Shown here piece after piece: positions 1-7,261 of a stretch of DNA of 25,974 bases; position 1 is the first letter of the stretch; every line of letters starts with the position of its first letter. The notes beneath the pieces were generated by a model. The model did no database searches. It saw nothing but the letters and a program-made list of their open reading frames with translations, and was not told where the DNA came from. Origin of the DNA: Nanohaloarchaea archaeon PL-Br10_U2g27 (GTDB lineage: Archaea > Nanohalarchaeota > Nanosalinia > Nanosalinales > Nanosalinaceae); assembly GCA_001564035.1 (NCBI GenBank), contig LKMX01000002.1:1-25974 (forward strand). The letters run 5' to 3'. The translations under genes were made by a program, and so were the position numbers.

Positions 1-863
1 GTTAGGGGTGCTGCCTCAAGCGAAAAATCTTTTATTATAGGCTTTAAATTACCTTGTTCTAGGTTTTTGACTGATTTACTGTTGAGCATAGAGTATCTGA
101 AGATATGTCTTAAGGAGTGCCAGAAGCAGAAGTAAACTCCTACCGCCAGTATCGGAGGCACCGTTAAAAAGAAAAACGTGAGCAAAACTAGCTCAATAAA
201 GCTTATACGTAGTTCAAGGCCTTCAAATTTTACGTACAATATGGAAAGGAGTGTTGCTGATAGCGCCAAGTATATTACAAATAGCAGGAGCCGAACTTCT
301 TCTTGGAAAAATATTTCCACCACACCCAACGAGTTTTGATCAGTGAAAAGAGCTACCAGCGACTCTGCAACAAAACGATAGTACTCTGGAAAAGCCACCA
401 ACGGCAGAATCATCGGAGCTCCGCCTCTCACAAGAACTTCTAGTGCTTTGTGAAACTTTGAAATCTCAGTTCCGAAAACCAGATTCTCTAATATGTAAAG
501 CTCTCCTTGACCCCAGTGAAACCAGGTCATCAAAATAAAGAATACAAAAGACATAACCGGCGCCAGATACCAGGCTAGGAGGTAAAGGCCTCCTAAAACC
601 AGGTAAATTGCTGCTACCGTTGCCATCCAGTTAATTGATAGCTCTGTTTTTTCTGCTCTCGGAATTATCAAATGATCTACCGCGCCATGAGGCAGGCCTA
701 GAAAGACAATACTTGCTAGAAACGGAATAAACTGAATGTACAAAGGCAAATCGATGACTAATCCGAAAAAGATTGTTAAGCCAAGAATTATCCAGACAGG
801 ATAAATAATTGTTCTAATAGCTTTTTTGCGTTGCCTACGGTTTAGAAAGTATTTTTCACGCAT
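1..863 (-). CDS. blh: Brp/Blh-family beta-carotene 15,15'-dioxygenase (partial, 3' end beyond window)
   Basis: Predicted integral-membrane enzyme that cleaves beta-carotene into two retinals, the rhodopsin chromophore. Reading the minus strand from the ATG at 863 gives about 287 codons with no stop before the left edge, so the C terminus is missing. Family signatures are visible: GLPHGAVDH near residue 58, WFHWGQGE near residue 110 and CFWHSLRH near residue 255; these His residues are the expected iron ligands. Several hydrophobic helices separate them. The start lies 19 bp after the lycopene cyclase stop, so the two genes probably share a transcript and act in sequence, lycopene to beta-carotene to retinal. 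Family identity is firm; substrate is inferred from family and neighbours. Confidence 0.93.
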   Translation of the reverse strand, partial: MREKYFLNRRQRKKAIRTIIYPVWIILGLTIFFGLVIDLPLYIQFIPFLASIVFLGLPHGAVDHLIIPRAEKTELSINWMATVAAIYLVLGGLYLLAWYLAPVMSFVFFILMTWFHWGQGELYILENLVFGTEISKFHKALEVLVRGGAPMILPLVAFPEYYRFVAESLVALFTDQNSLGVVEIFFQEEVRLLLFVIYLALSATLLSILYVKFEGLELRISFIELVLLTFFFLTVPPILAVGVYFCFWHSLRHIFRYSMLNSKSVKNLEQGNLKPIIKDFSLEAAPL

Positions 864-882
864 TTTTATCCGCCAAACACAG

Positions 883-1470
883 TTACCCGATTTTTTCTAT
901 AAGCCCAGACAAGTAGTTTTTAACACCTTTTCTCTCTGCCACCCATTGGTACATTACAAGGCCTTGAACCACGAAAACATTAGTTACCAAAAAGAACAGG
1001 GCCTCTTCCAAAGGCAAGGATCCAAAAGTTATGCCAACCGTATAGTCTTCAGATATAGTCCATATGCCTTGGCTTATGGCCCATGCATCAGCAATCCAGA
1101 GATACGTAGTAGGAACCATTACTCCTGTAAGAACAACTTTCCAGTTCTCTAACAAGTAAGGCCATCCAAAACCCCACTGAATAGCCAGAATAGGGCCTGC
1201 CCAGAAAAGAATTGATCCAAGATAGAACGTAGACTGGTTTGTAAGACCGATCACTCCTATCGCCATTACTGTTAGGCCTCCAATAGACCCTAAGAATCTG
1301 TTTCTCCGTGATATTTTGAGGCTGACGTCTTTAACTTCTGTAATGTTGTATAGGAAAAACGCTGTGAGTATTGGCTGTAATATGAAGAAAAGGTATTCTC
1401 CGAGAGGTGCTTCCCAGAAATGTATGAGCGTTGAGCCATCACCATACCACCATACGCCTGCCTCTATCAT
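883..1470 (-). CDS. crtY: Lycopene beta-cyclase (CrtY/CrtYcd type), main C-terminal reading frame
   Basis: Membrane enzyme that cyclises lycopene to beta-carotene. The 195-residue frame contains GVWWYG, an EYLFFILQP block and, near the end, PLEEALFFLVTNVFVVQG, which are hallmarks of the archaeal/fungal-type lycopene cyclase domain repeated twice. Upstream in the same frame, before the first ATG, codons 1471-1509 encode FLAFAYTTPWDNL, a highly conserved part of the family that the ATG at 1470 would leave out. That frame opens only at a stop at 1540-1542 and has no ATG, GTG or TTG before 1470. The missing N terminus is found in another frame (1503-1649), so the gene is frameshifted here, by sequencing error, recent mutation or recoding. 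Retinal synthesis needs this step for the downstream Blh. Confidence 0.9.
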   Translation of the reverse strand: MIEAGVWWYGDGSTLIHFWEAPLGEYLFFILQPILTAFFLYNITEVKDVSLKISRRNRFLGSIGGLTVMAIGVIGLTNQSTFYLGSILFWAGPILAIQWGFGWPYLLENWKVVLTGVMVPTTYLWIADAWAISQGIWTISEDYTVGITFGSLPLEEALFFLVTNVFVVQGLVMYQWVAERKGVKNYLSGLIEKIG

Positions 1471-1502
1471 TAGATTGTCCCAAGGAGTGGTATATGCAAA
1501 TG

Positions 1503-1649
1503 CTAAGAATATATTATCATAAGGCCTGTAAAGGCGTTTTTATCCCACCAAATGCGTTTTTTACTTCTGAGCATGGATAAAAGAGCAAGGATTATTATTG
1601 GAGTGGCTAAAAAAACCATTAAGAACTCTAGGTACGTCAGCATTGTCAT
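1503..1649 (-). pseudogene. crtY: N-terminal fragment of lycopene cyclase, out of frame with the rest
   Basis: An ATG at 1649 (or 1643, preceded by AGGA) opens a 48-codon frame reading LTYLEFLMVFLATPIIILA, the typical first helix of this cyclase family, then RIWWDKNAFTGLMIIYS, ending at a TAG at 1503-1505. The continuation LAFAYTTPWDN is one frame over. Adding a single T next to the TCTTAG at about 1503-1508 would give an uninterrupted protein of about 256 residues. No obvious slippery heptamer is seen, so a one-base deletion (natural or in the assembly) is the simplest reading. A TATA-like element lies at 1675-1690. Confidence 0.75.
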
Positions 1650-1674
1650 TCCTGTTGAGAATAAGTTGGTTTCC

Positions 1675-1690
1675 TTTTATTATATAATCC
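1675..1690 (-). promoter_or_regulatory. TATA-like promoter of crtY-blh
   Basis: On the minus strand the tract GGATTATATAATAAAA lies about 30 nt before the ATG at 1649. It is the best TATA box in the 105-bp gap after the second antiporter, suggesting that the carotenoid pair has its own promoter rather than relying only on read-through. Confidence 0.55.
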
Positions 1691-1754
1691 GCCCAATTTC
1701 TGGATGCAAAGCTCCTAAACAATATTTTATGGCAAAGTAGGATTAAAAAGGCCT

Positions 1755-3311
1755 TCAGTCAAATAGAAGGTCTTGCAATAATTCTTTTAGCGAATTATCG
1801 ATAATTTGATCTTTTGAAACAGCTTGTATATGATCGTGTTCCTCAAGCCGGATTAAATCTTGCTTAGACTCTACTAAAACTATGGCTTGATGCTTTAATT
1901 CTTTGATTTTTTCTAAAACAAGCGAGTTAGTTGTTGTTACTACTATGATTTTTGCTTGTTTATAGTTTGCGTTCTCCCAGGTTTTATAGTCTGTCAAGTC
2001 GGCAAATAAGCGTTCATAATGGTTAATTTCAGCTTCTTCGATATTTGATTTCTTATAGTCGATTACTACAAAGTCATGGCCTGTTTCTTGTAATTCTTCA
2101 GCAATATTAGCCCCTATTCCTCCAAAGCCTGCTAAAATAATGTGGTTTTTGAGATCGAGTTTTTTAGAAGGAGTTGACCTAATACGTCTTAATTTTCTGA
2201 CAGGCCCGGTTATTTTCTCGAATAAGTAATACTTTCTGTGAGATGCTAGGCCTACTATTATCATTGATACTGCCATAGCTATGACGACTGATTCGAAAAC
2301 CGTGTTAGATATACTATTTTCTAGGAAAGCCAGTAAAACCGCTGCTAAGACAAACTCGCTTACCTCGGACAGATTTAATGAAATTTTAAATGCGGTAAGA
2401 GAGGACTTGTTATCAAGCAAGGCAGTGAAAAATATTATTAGAGGCCTTAAAACCATGACTAAGGCTAGAATGGCTGCTGCTAGATAGATGGACGTCACGT
2501 CTTGTATAGATACTAACGCGCCTATCCCTACGAATGTGATGACTGCGAAAAAGTCCTTTATATACTCGACAGAGTCTAAGAATTCGTCAGTTCTTAGACC
2601 TTTAGAGAATGCAAGGCCTCCCGCAAAACATGATGCAACCATGGAGATACCAGTATAGTATCCAATGGAAGCGCTTAAACTGAACACAGATATTACAAAT
2701 AATGCCTGAAGTTCAACAGTCTTAAGATAAACTTGTATTACTGGTGAAGCAAAGTATCGTATAACTAATGCTCCAACAAGCAATGCTACAGTCATTAAAG
2801 TATTTATGTAGGCCTCTCCCATAGTCTGCGAAGCTATAGCAGTTATAAGCACTACAGCCATAATATCTTGGACTAGGTTTGTCCCCGTAGATATCTTACC
2901 GTGGTGGAGATCCATTCTCATTTTCTGGTCGAATAAATCAGTTCCGGCAAGAGTTGAGCCTATAGCAGCAGCCAGACCTATGTATAGGCTTTCTACAGTT
3001 TGTAGGCCTATTAATTCCGCTATTAAAAAGCCTATAGAGCCCACTATAATTATCTGGGCCATAGCTATATTCATGCTATCTGCAGATATCTTTCTGAAAC
3101 CTTGTAGGTCGGTTCTGAGACCGATATAGAATATTAAAAACAGAATCCCGACTAAAAGCATTTCTGATGGCTCAAAGTCTACAAAGACTGAAGAAATCAG
3201 GCCTGATAAAACTAGAAAAGGTATAATCGGCAGGTTAAATGCCCTGGAGAATACTGCGGCAACAAAGCCTGCGCCAAATAATACTGAGAGCATAAACACA
3301 GTTTCTATCAA
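1755..3311 (-). CDS. CPA2-family cation/proton antiporter with C-terminal TrkA-N (RCK) domain
   Basis: Predicted monovalent cation:H+ antiporter of the KefB/GerN type in the cytoplasmic membrane. About 12 hydrophobic segments fill residues 1-375; conserved features include FYIGLRTDL, the GSTLAGTDLFD segment and NLVQDIMAVVL. After a basic linker, residues about 395-518 form a Rossmann RCK domain with a clean dinucleotide signature, AGFGGIGANIAEEL, followed by VVIDYKKS. It starts with TTG at 3311, overlapping the stop of the previous antiporter by 4 bp (TTGA), so translation is probably coupled. The exchanged cation (K+ or Na+) cannot be read from sequence. Its place between a xenorhodopsin and retinal-synthesis genes suggests it works on the light-driven proton flux. 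Confidence 0.9.
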   Translation of the reverse strand: MIETVFMLSVLFGAGFVAAVFSRAFNLPIIPFLVLSGLISSVFVDFEPSEMLLVGILFLIFYIGLRTDLQGFRKISADSMNIAMAQIIIVGSIGFLIAELIGLQTVESLYIGLAAAIGSTLAGTDLFDQKMRMDLHHGKISTGTNLVQDIMAVVLITAIASQTMGEAYINTLMTVALLVGALVIRYFASPVIQVYLKTVELQALFVISVFSLSASIGYYTGISMVASCFAGGLAFSKGLRTDEFLDSVEYIKDFFAVITFVGIGALVSIQDVTSIYLAAAILALVMVLRPLIIFFTALLDNKSSLTAFKISLNLSEVSEFVLAAVLLAFLENSISNTVFESVVIAMAVSMIIVGLASHRKYYLFEKITGPVRKLRRIRSTPSKKLDLKNHIILAGFGGIGANIAEELQETGHDFVVIDYKKSNIEEAEINHYERLFADLTDYKTWENANYKQAKIIVVTTTNSLVLEKIKELKHQAIVLVESKQDLIRLEEHDHIQAVSKDQIIDNSLKELLQDLLFD

Positions 3312-4852
3312 TTAGAACCCCTCCATCCCTCTTGCCTCAACAGTTTCGACAGTTTTCCAGATATTAACGCATCTTCAGAGTATGTTTTAGCCCTATCATG
3401 ATTTGTTCCGGTTTTCAATAGTATAAGGCCTTCCTTGTTTTCTTCTAGAATTTCTTCGTGAAGGTCTCTATCATTTATGTTCACCATTACAAATTCTGCA
3501 TCTTTTATTCCTTCTTCTGATCTTAGATCCTCGTGGTATACGCCTCCATAGACATAGTTTGCGGAAAAGAATTCTTTCCGTGGTTCATCGTCTATCACTG
3601 TTACAGCATCAAATTTACTGGTTAAAATCTCTATGCATCCTTCTAAATTATTTTCGTATCCTAGGACTATTGCATGGCTTTGAAATGATTTTTCTTCATT
3701 TTCAGAGCCTAAAATCTTTCTCACTATTTTTTCGTGAATAATAATTACGTAGCTTGATGCAGTCATTGTCAGTATTGCAACAAGTGTTATTAGGCCTACT
3801 AAATCATCTGTTATTAATCCTGCCGCCACTAGAGTTGCTGCAAAAACAAGCGAAAATTCGCTGGTCTGCATCATTGTTAGGCCTGATTTTAGAGAGGTCT
3901 CTAGAGAGTAGCCTTCTAGCCTTGTAAAGGTAAAAGTGAGCAGTAGTTTAGAAACCATTAATACTAATGCTAGTAAAACTGCTTGAGGCCACATTGAAAG
4001 GAAATTTCCTTCAGATATGCCCATCCCAAAGTTCAGGAAGAAGAAAGCGATAAACAGTTCTGTTAACGGCTTTATCTCGTACTTAATTTCTTCAGAGAAA
4101 TTTAGCTGGCCTAACCCCAAACCCGCTATAAACGCTCCTATCTCGATGCTCATTCCTGCAGCTTCTGCAGCTACTAAAAATAAGAATAGCCAAGCCATGC
4201 CCGTTATAAATATGGGAAGATTTCTGGAAGCCATATAAGACATTAGCCGGGGAAGAAGTATTTTGGAAGCGATCAGAGTTAAACCAATAGCTGAGACAAG
4301 AAAGACCGATGCATAAGCTAAACTATCTATTATGCCTTCTCCACCACTCGTTGACGTAATTATAACCATTAGCAGTACGACCGCCAGATCCTGTATAATA
4401 AGGTTTCCTGTATTAAGTTCTCCGAACGTCTCATCCACAAGATGCATATCGGACAAAAACTTTTCTACAATGGCTGTAGAGCTATACATAAACGCTAAGC
4501 CTAGTAAAAATGATTGAAACACGGTCAGGCCTATTAAGACTCCTGTTAAAGTAGTTAAAATACATAGCGAGGCCATCACGCCAACGGAAATTTTTGTTAC
4601 AGGCCTTAAAATGTGTTTTATCTCATTAAAGTTTAGTTCAAGGCCTATAAGGAAAAGTAGAAATGCGAGCCCTAATTCGGCGGCGGTTTCAGTAAGAGGT
4701 GTTGTGTCAGTTAACCCTAGCGCGGAAGGCCCGATAATTATCCCTGCAAATAGGTATGCTACGAGTGTTGGCTGTTTCAGATAATATGCGGTTATTCCGA
4801 GAACGGTTGCAGCAGACAATAGAATTGTTAATTCAAAGCTGCCTATTATCAT
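3308..4852 (-). CDS. CPA2-family cation/proton antiporter with degenerate RCK-like C terminus
   Basis: Second Na+/H+ or K+/H+ exchanger-type protein, 514 residues, about 12-13 membrane segments in residues 1-375. Family motifs include FAGIIIGPSALG, FLIGLELNFNEI, YSSTAIVEKFLSD, NLIIQDLAVVLLM and AFIAGLGLGQ. The C-terminal cytosolic part (from about residue 390) resembles an RCK domain in length and in the acidic end of strand 2 (VTVIDDEP), but the usual GxGxxG is replaced by LGYENNLEG, so nucleotide binding is doubtful. It overlaps the next antiporter, which has an intact site; a regulatory/partner pair is possible (inference). The ATG at 4852 follows the rhodopsin stop by 85 bp, a gap with a T-rich tract on the minus strand. 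Confidence 0.9.
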   Translation of the reverse strand: MIIGSFELTILLSAATVLGITAYYLKQPTLVAYLFAGIIIGPSALGLTDTTPLTETAAELGLAFLLFLIGLELNFNEIKHILRPVTKISVGVMASLCILTTLTGVLIGLTVFQSFLLGLAFMYSSTAIVEKFLSDMHLVDETFGELNTGNLIIQDLAVVLLMVIITSTSGGEGIIDSLAYASVFLVSAIGLTLIASKILLPRLMSYMASRNLPIFITGMAWLFLFLVAAEAAGMSIEIGAFIAGLGLGQLNFSEEIKYEIKPLTELFIAFFFLNFGMGISEGNFLSMWPQAVLLALVLMVSKLLLTFTFTRLEGYSLETSLKSGLTMMQTSEFSLVFAATLVAAGLITDDLVGLITLVAILTMTASSYVIIIHEKIVRKILGSENEEKSFQSHAIVLGYENNLEGCIEILTSKFDAVTVIDDEPRKEFFSANYVYGGVYHEDLRSEEGIKDAEFVMVNINDRDLHEEILEENKEGLILLKTGTNHDRAKTYSEDALISGKLSKLLRQEGWRGSN

Positions 4853-4890
4853 CTAGTTTTCGTCCTCAATAATGTTTTTGTTATCAGATA

Positions 4891-4910
4891 AATAAAAAGA
4901 AAGAAAAAGT
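4891..4910 (-). terminator. T-rich tract after the rhodopsin gene, possible terminator or promoter
   Basis: On the minus strand the gap between the rhodopsin and the first antiporter contains CTTTTTCTTTCTTTTTATT. Oligo-T tracts terminate archaeal transcription, so this may end a rhodopsin-only transcript; the adjoining TTTATTTATC could instead be a TATA box for the antiporters, about 38 nt before their ATG. Confidence 0.4.
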
Positions 4911-4937
4911 GTTAGAGGTTTTTTTGTTGTAGCGGTT

Positions 4938-5636
4938 CTAGATTTCCTCTCCAGCTTTCTGGATCAGATACATATCTAGGAATCCGTAGACCTGCTTACA
5001 GAAGAACGGCAGGATTACGAAAGCCAGAGATGTCTCAAAGGCGCCTAGCATTGCTGGGCCTTCAGGATAGACTACTTCGCTTAAGTACCACGCTGCCGGA
5101 TACAGCGCAAAGAATACTGTGATGTATCCTGCTAGTAGCTTGTACTTCTTAGCGAGTACGTCTGATGTCTCCTCAGCAATTTTTCGGAACGGCACCCATA
5201 GAAGGTACGCTACTCCAGCCAGTAAACCACAGCCAATCCAAAACGCGTAAGCTGTTGAGGCTGCAGCTTCCTGAGAGATAATTCCTGTGACGATAAGCAT
5301 GAACTGTAGCCCCATCAAAGCGGCTATCAGATCATAGTGATTCTTCTCCGACTTGTACGTAGCAGTCATAGCTAATGCTAGCACAATCAACGGAGTAGAT
5401 ATCATCCAGTCAACGTACCACGCATAATCGCTTATCAAAGTCTGTCCCTCAACGAAGTTAAGGTACATAAGCCCCGACCAAGTCACAATAAAGAAGTGGA
5501 CTATCGGGAATCTTCTAGGCACGTTATCCCATATTCTGCTGAGGTATAGGAAGGCCAAACCGCTCAAAAAGGCAGTTATTATATATGCCCAAATGTAAGG
5601 GCTACTGCCCGATGCTGCAATGGCTTCATATACCAT
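4938..5636 (-). CDS. Xenorhodopsin (microbial type I rhodopsin, predicted light-driven inward H+ pump)
   Basis: Seven-helix retinal protein, 232 residues. Helix C reads DYAWYVDWMISTPL: the usual Arg is Trp73, the Schiff-base counterion Asp76 is kept, the Thr is Ser80 and the cytoplasmic donor position is Ala87. Helix G reads FVILPFFCKQVYGFLD: Lys214 binds retinal, but the otherwise near-universal second counterion Asp is Pro210. Trp at the Arg site, Pro at the Asp site, Cys213 before the Lys, a downstream Asp221 and His47 in helix B together match the xenorhodopsin class, known from Anabaena sensory rhodopsin and the Nanosalina protein NsXeR, which pumps H+ inward. Function here is inferred from that class. 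Retinal-synthesis genes lie downstream on the same strand; no AGGCCT occurs within the gene. Confidence 0.93.
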   Translation of the reverse strand: MVYEAIAASGSSPYIWAYIITAFLSGLAFLYLSRIWDNVPRRFPIVHFFIVTWSGLMYLNFVEGQTLISDYAWYVDWMISTPLIVLALAMTATYKSEKNHYDLIAALMGLQFMLIVTGIISQEAAASTAYAFWIGCGLLAGVAYLLWVPFRKIAEETSDVLAKKYKLLAGYITVFFALYPAAWYLSEVVYPEGPAMLGAFETSLAFVILPFFCKQVYGFLDMYLIQKAGEEI

Positions 5637-5655
5637 AAGAAGGATTTAACTAGAC

Positions 5656-5667
5656 TAAATAAAAATC
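5656..5667 (-). promoter_or_regulatory. TATA-like box of the xenorhodopsin gene
   Basis: Minus-strand GATTTTTATTTA is centred about 25 nt before the ATG at 5636, the distance expected for a leaderless archaeal transcript; no SD is seen next to the ATG. Confidence 0.5.
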
Positions 5668-5771
5668 TTAGGCCTTCAACACAATTTTTCACAGTAAACA
5701 ATATCTCAAACAGCCAAATTAGGCCTATCAAGAAATCCAAAAACAAAAAAAATATTGTTATACTGGCCGAC

Positions 5772-5784
5772 CTCAACTTATTTA
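5772..5784 (+). promoter_or_regulatory. TATA-like box of the amphi-Trp gene
   Basis: The tract AACTTATTTATCG lies about 28 nt before the ATG at 5808. With the minus-strand box for the rhodopsin it makes the 171-bp gap a divergent promoter region, which also holds two AGGCCT copies. Confidence 0.45.
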
Positions 5785-5807
5785 TCGCTTAACTATCAAA
5801 GGCAAGT

Positions 5808-6071
5808 ATGGTTGAAAAAGTTCTTTTCGAGATAGAAAAAGAAATGAACGGTGCAGAGATCGCAGGAAAACTTAGAGCAATAGCTGAAAAAATAGAGTCC
5901 GGAGAACCAATAACTCTGGAATCAGAGAGCCAAAAAGCAGAGCTAGAAACAGATAGGCCTGCAGAGTTCGAAATAAAGGTAGAGGAAGAGAATGGCGAAG
6001 AGAGCCTAGAACTTGAAATCGAATGGAAACGCAATAGACAGGAATCTAATGAAGGCCTGTCAATCAAATAA
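5808..6071 (+). CDS. Amphi-Trp domain-containing small acidic protein
   Basis: Predicted soluble protein of 87 residues, strongly acidic as expected in a salt-in halophile. Residues 1-35 form the helix-rich part (FEIEKEMNGAEIAGKLRAIAEKIESG), then PITLES begins a set of beta strands ending in FEIKVEEENG and LELEIEWKR with the C-terminal Trp. This order and the alternating hydrophobic/acidic strands with a late Trp match the amphi-Trp domain known from halophilic archaea and some bacteria, whose molecular function is not established. It is divergent from the rhodopsin; a TATA-like tract precedes the ATG. Family match is good, function unknown. Confidence 0.8.
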   Translation: MVEKVLFEIEKEMNGAEIAGKLRAIAEKIESGEPITLESESQKAELETDRPAEFEIKVEEENGEESLELEIEWKRNRQESNEGLSIK

Positions 6072-6110
6072 CTTTTGAAAAAAGAACTAACCGCCAAAAA
6101 AGTTTTTTCG

Positions 6111-6125
6111 CCAAAAATTTTTGGC
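6111..6125. promoter_or_regulatory. Perfect inverted repeat between amphi-Trp gene and membrane-protein gene
   Basis: GCCAAAA-A-TTTTGGC, 7-bp arms around one base, lies 40 nt after one stop and 18 nt before the ATG at 6143. Another GCCAAAAAAG stands just before it. It could be an operator for the downstream gene; the one-base loop argues against a simple RNA hairpin. Confidence 0.4.
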
Positions 6126-6142
6126 AGACCTCACCACAATAT

Positions 6143-6958
6143 ATGAGCTTAGAAAAAATCCGGGAAAAAACACTTTCAGTTAAAGTAACGCATAAACACG
6201 TTTTAGCGACAGGCTTCGGAGTTCTAGGTATTTCTTATCTACTAGTTCTGTTTATCGATGTTTTGAACGTCTTCGAACTGAGAGGGCTTCCAGGAGGAAT
6301 AGTCCCGTTCTTCTGGAACACGCTATTTGTAGAGAGAAGCCTAATTGAGATAATGCAGTGGACGATGCTAGCAGGCCTAATATTTACCTCTTACAAAATT
6401 TACCAAAGAGCCTCGCTGACAGCAGACACATTAAACCAGAGGTTTTGGAGCCTAATTGCGGTTACAGGCATCCTGATGCTGATAGAAGACTCTCTGAATC
6501 CTCGGCACGCATTATTCCGCGACATACTTGATCTTCCTTGGCAGCAGATCAACGTAGCCGAGACACTGTACTTCGGAGGCCTAGCATCTATACCTGCTTA
6601 CGCATTCCTTCGTTACAGCAGAAAAGTCAGAGAACATAAGCGAACCCTTGCGTTGCTCATTTTAGGAGGATTTTTCTACGGATTAGCAGTTACTATTTCA
6701 GGGCCCGGCCACTCTTTCGGAGTATCTCAACTAGGAGAAATAGGCCTCGACGCCACCGTCGCTATCGGAGGAGAAGAGCTTCAACAAGCCTACGAAGAAG
6801 CGGAACAGAGAATTATAGATGTTCACGGCGATGACTGGGACGACCTGGCATTCATGTTCACAGATCATTTTATTGAAGAAAGCCTCGAACTGATAGGCGC
6901 AACTCTCTTACTGGCATCAGCAACATCCTATCTAGAGTTTCTGAGAAGAAATGAATAA
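6143..6958 (+). CDS. Multi-pass membrane protein of unknown function
   Basis: 271 residues with about six hydrophobic segments (about 22-40, 75-95, 105-117, 140-160, 170-186, 245-265). I do not recognise the family. Visible features are an ILMLIEDSLNPRH motif at the end of the third segment, a mid-protein acidic helix (GGEELQQAYEEAEQRIIDVHGDDWDD) without membrane character, and a HFIEESLELIGATLLLA segment at the last helix; the two Glu/Asp-His motifs at helix ends could form a polar site. The ATG at 6143 follows a 15-bp inverted repeat. It ends 4 bp before the stop of a convergent small membrane protein. Being close to the rhodopsin region it may be part of the same accessory island, but no functional link can be shown. 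Confidence 0.8.
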   Translation: MSLEKIREKTLSVKVTHKHVLATGFGVLGISYLLVLFIDVLNVFELRGLPGGIVPFFWNTLFVERSLIEIMQWTMLAGLIFTSYKIYQRASLTADTLNQRFWSLIAVTGILMLIEDSLNPRHALFRDILDLPWQQINVAETLYFGGLASIPAYAFLRYSRKVREHKRTLALLILGGFFYGLAVTISGPGHSFGVSQLGEIGLDATVAIGGEELQQAYEEAEQRIIDVHGDDWDDLAFMFTDHFIEESLELIGATLLLASATSYLEFLRRNE

Positions 6959-6962
6959 TACT

Positions 6963-7148
6963 TTAAGGCAAAGCGCCAGCAACAAGCAGAAGTAATGCTA
7001 TAACACCTAGAATCGGAGACAGTATCGGGTCCTCCTGCCAAAAACCGGTTAAAATCGCTATGGACGCAGCACCAGTAACAGCACCGAGAAGAATAAGCAA
7101 CACCCTCCAAGCCTGTTCACCATCATCATAATTATCGCGGTCTCTCAT
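6963..7148 (-). CDS. Small two-helix membrane protein, unknown
   Basis: 61 residues: a short acidic N terminus (RDRDNYDDGEQ) and two hydrophobic segments at about residues 15-35 and 42-60, ending almost at the membrane. An ATG start at 7148 with a GTTAAAAATC TATA-like tract about 26 nt upstream on the minus strand supports a real leaderless gene. No known domain is recognised; function unknown. Confidence 0.6.
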   Translation of the reverse strand: MRDRDNYDDGEQAWRVLLILLGAVTGAASIAILTGFWQEDPILSPILGVIALLLLVAGALP

Positions 7149-7261
7149 ATACTCAACTGTGTTTCACAGATTTTTAACGAAAATTACAGAGAATTAAGTT
7201 GTAAAAAAGAACAACTTCCGCAACTCAGCAAAAAAATAATAAAGTGAAAGAGTTGAGGCCT

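Noticed and set aside
1503..1510. Programmed -1 frameshift in crtY
   Set aside because: The sequence around the junction does not form an X-XXY-YYZ slippery heptamer and no downstream structure is evident; a deletion or sequencing error is simpler, though not excluded.
826..1522. Plus-strand frames opposite blh and crtY (826-1152, 1316-1522)
   Set aside because: They are antisense to well-supported enzymes, with atypical composition and no promoter.
5579..5776. 65-residue hydrophobic minus-strand frame upstream of the rhodopsin
   Set aside because: It overlaps the rhodopsin start in another frame and covers the divergent promoter region; its composition reflects AT-rich sequence.
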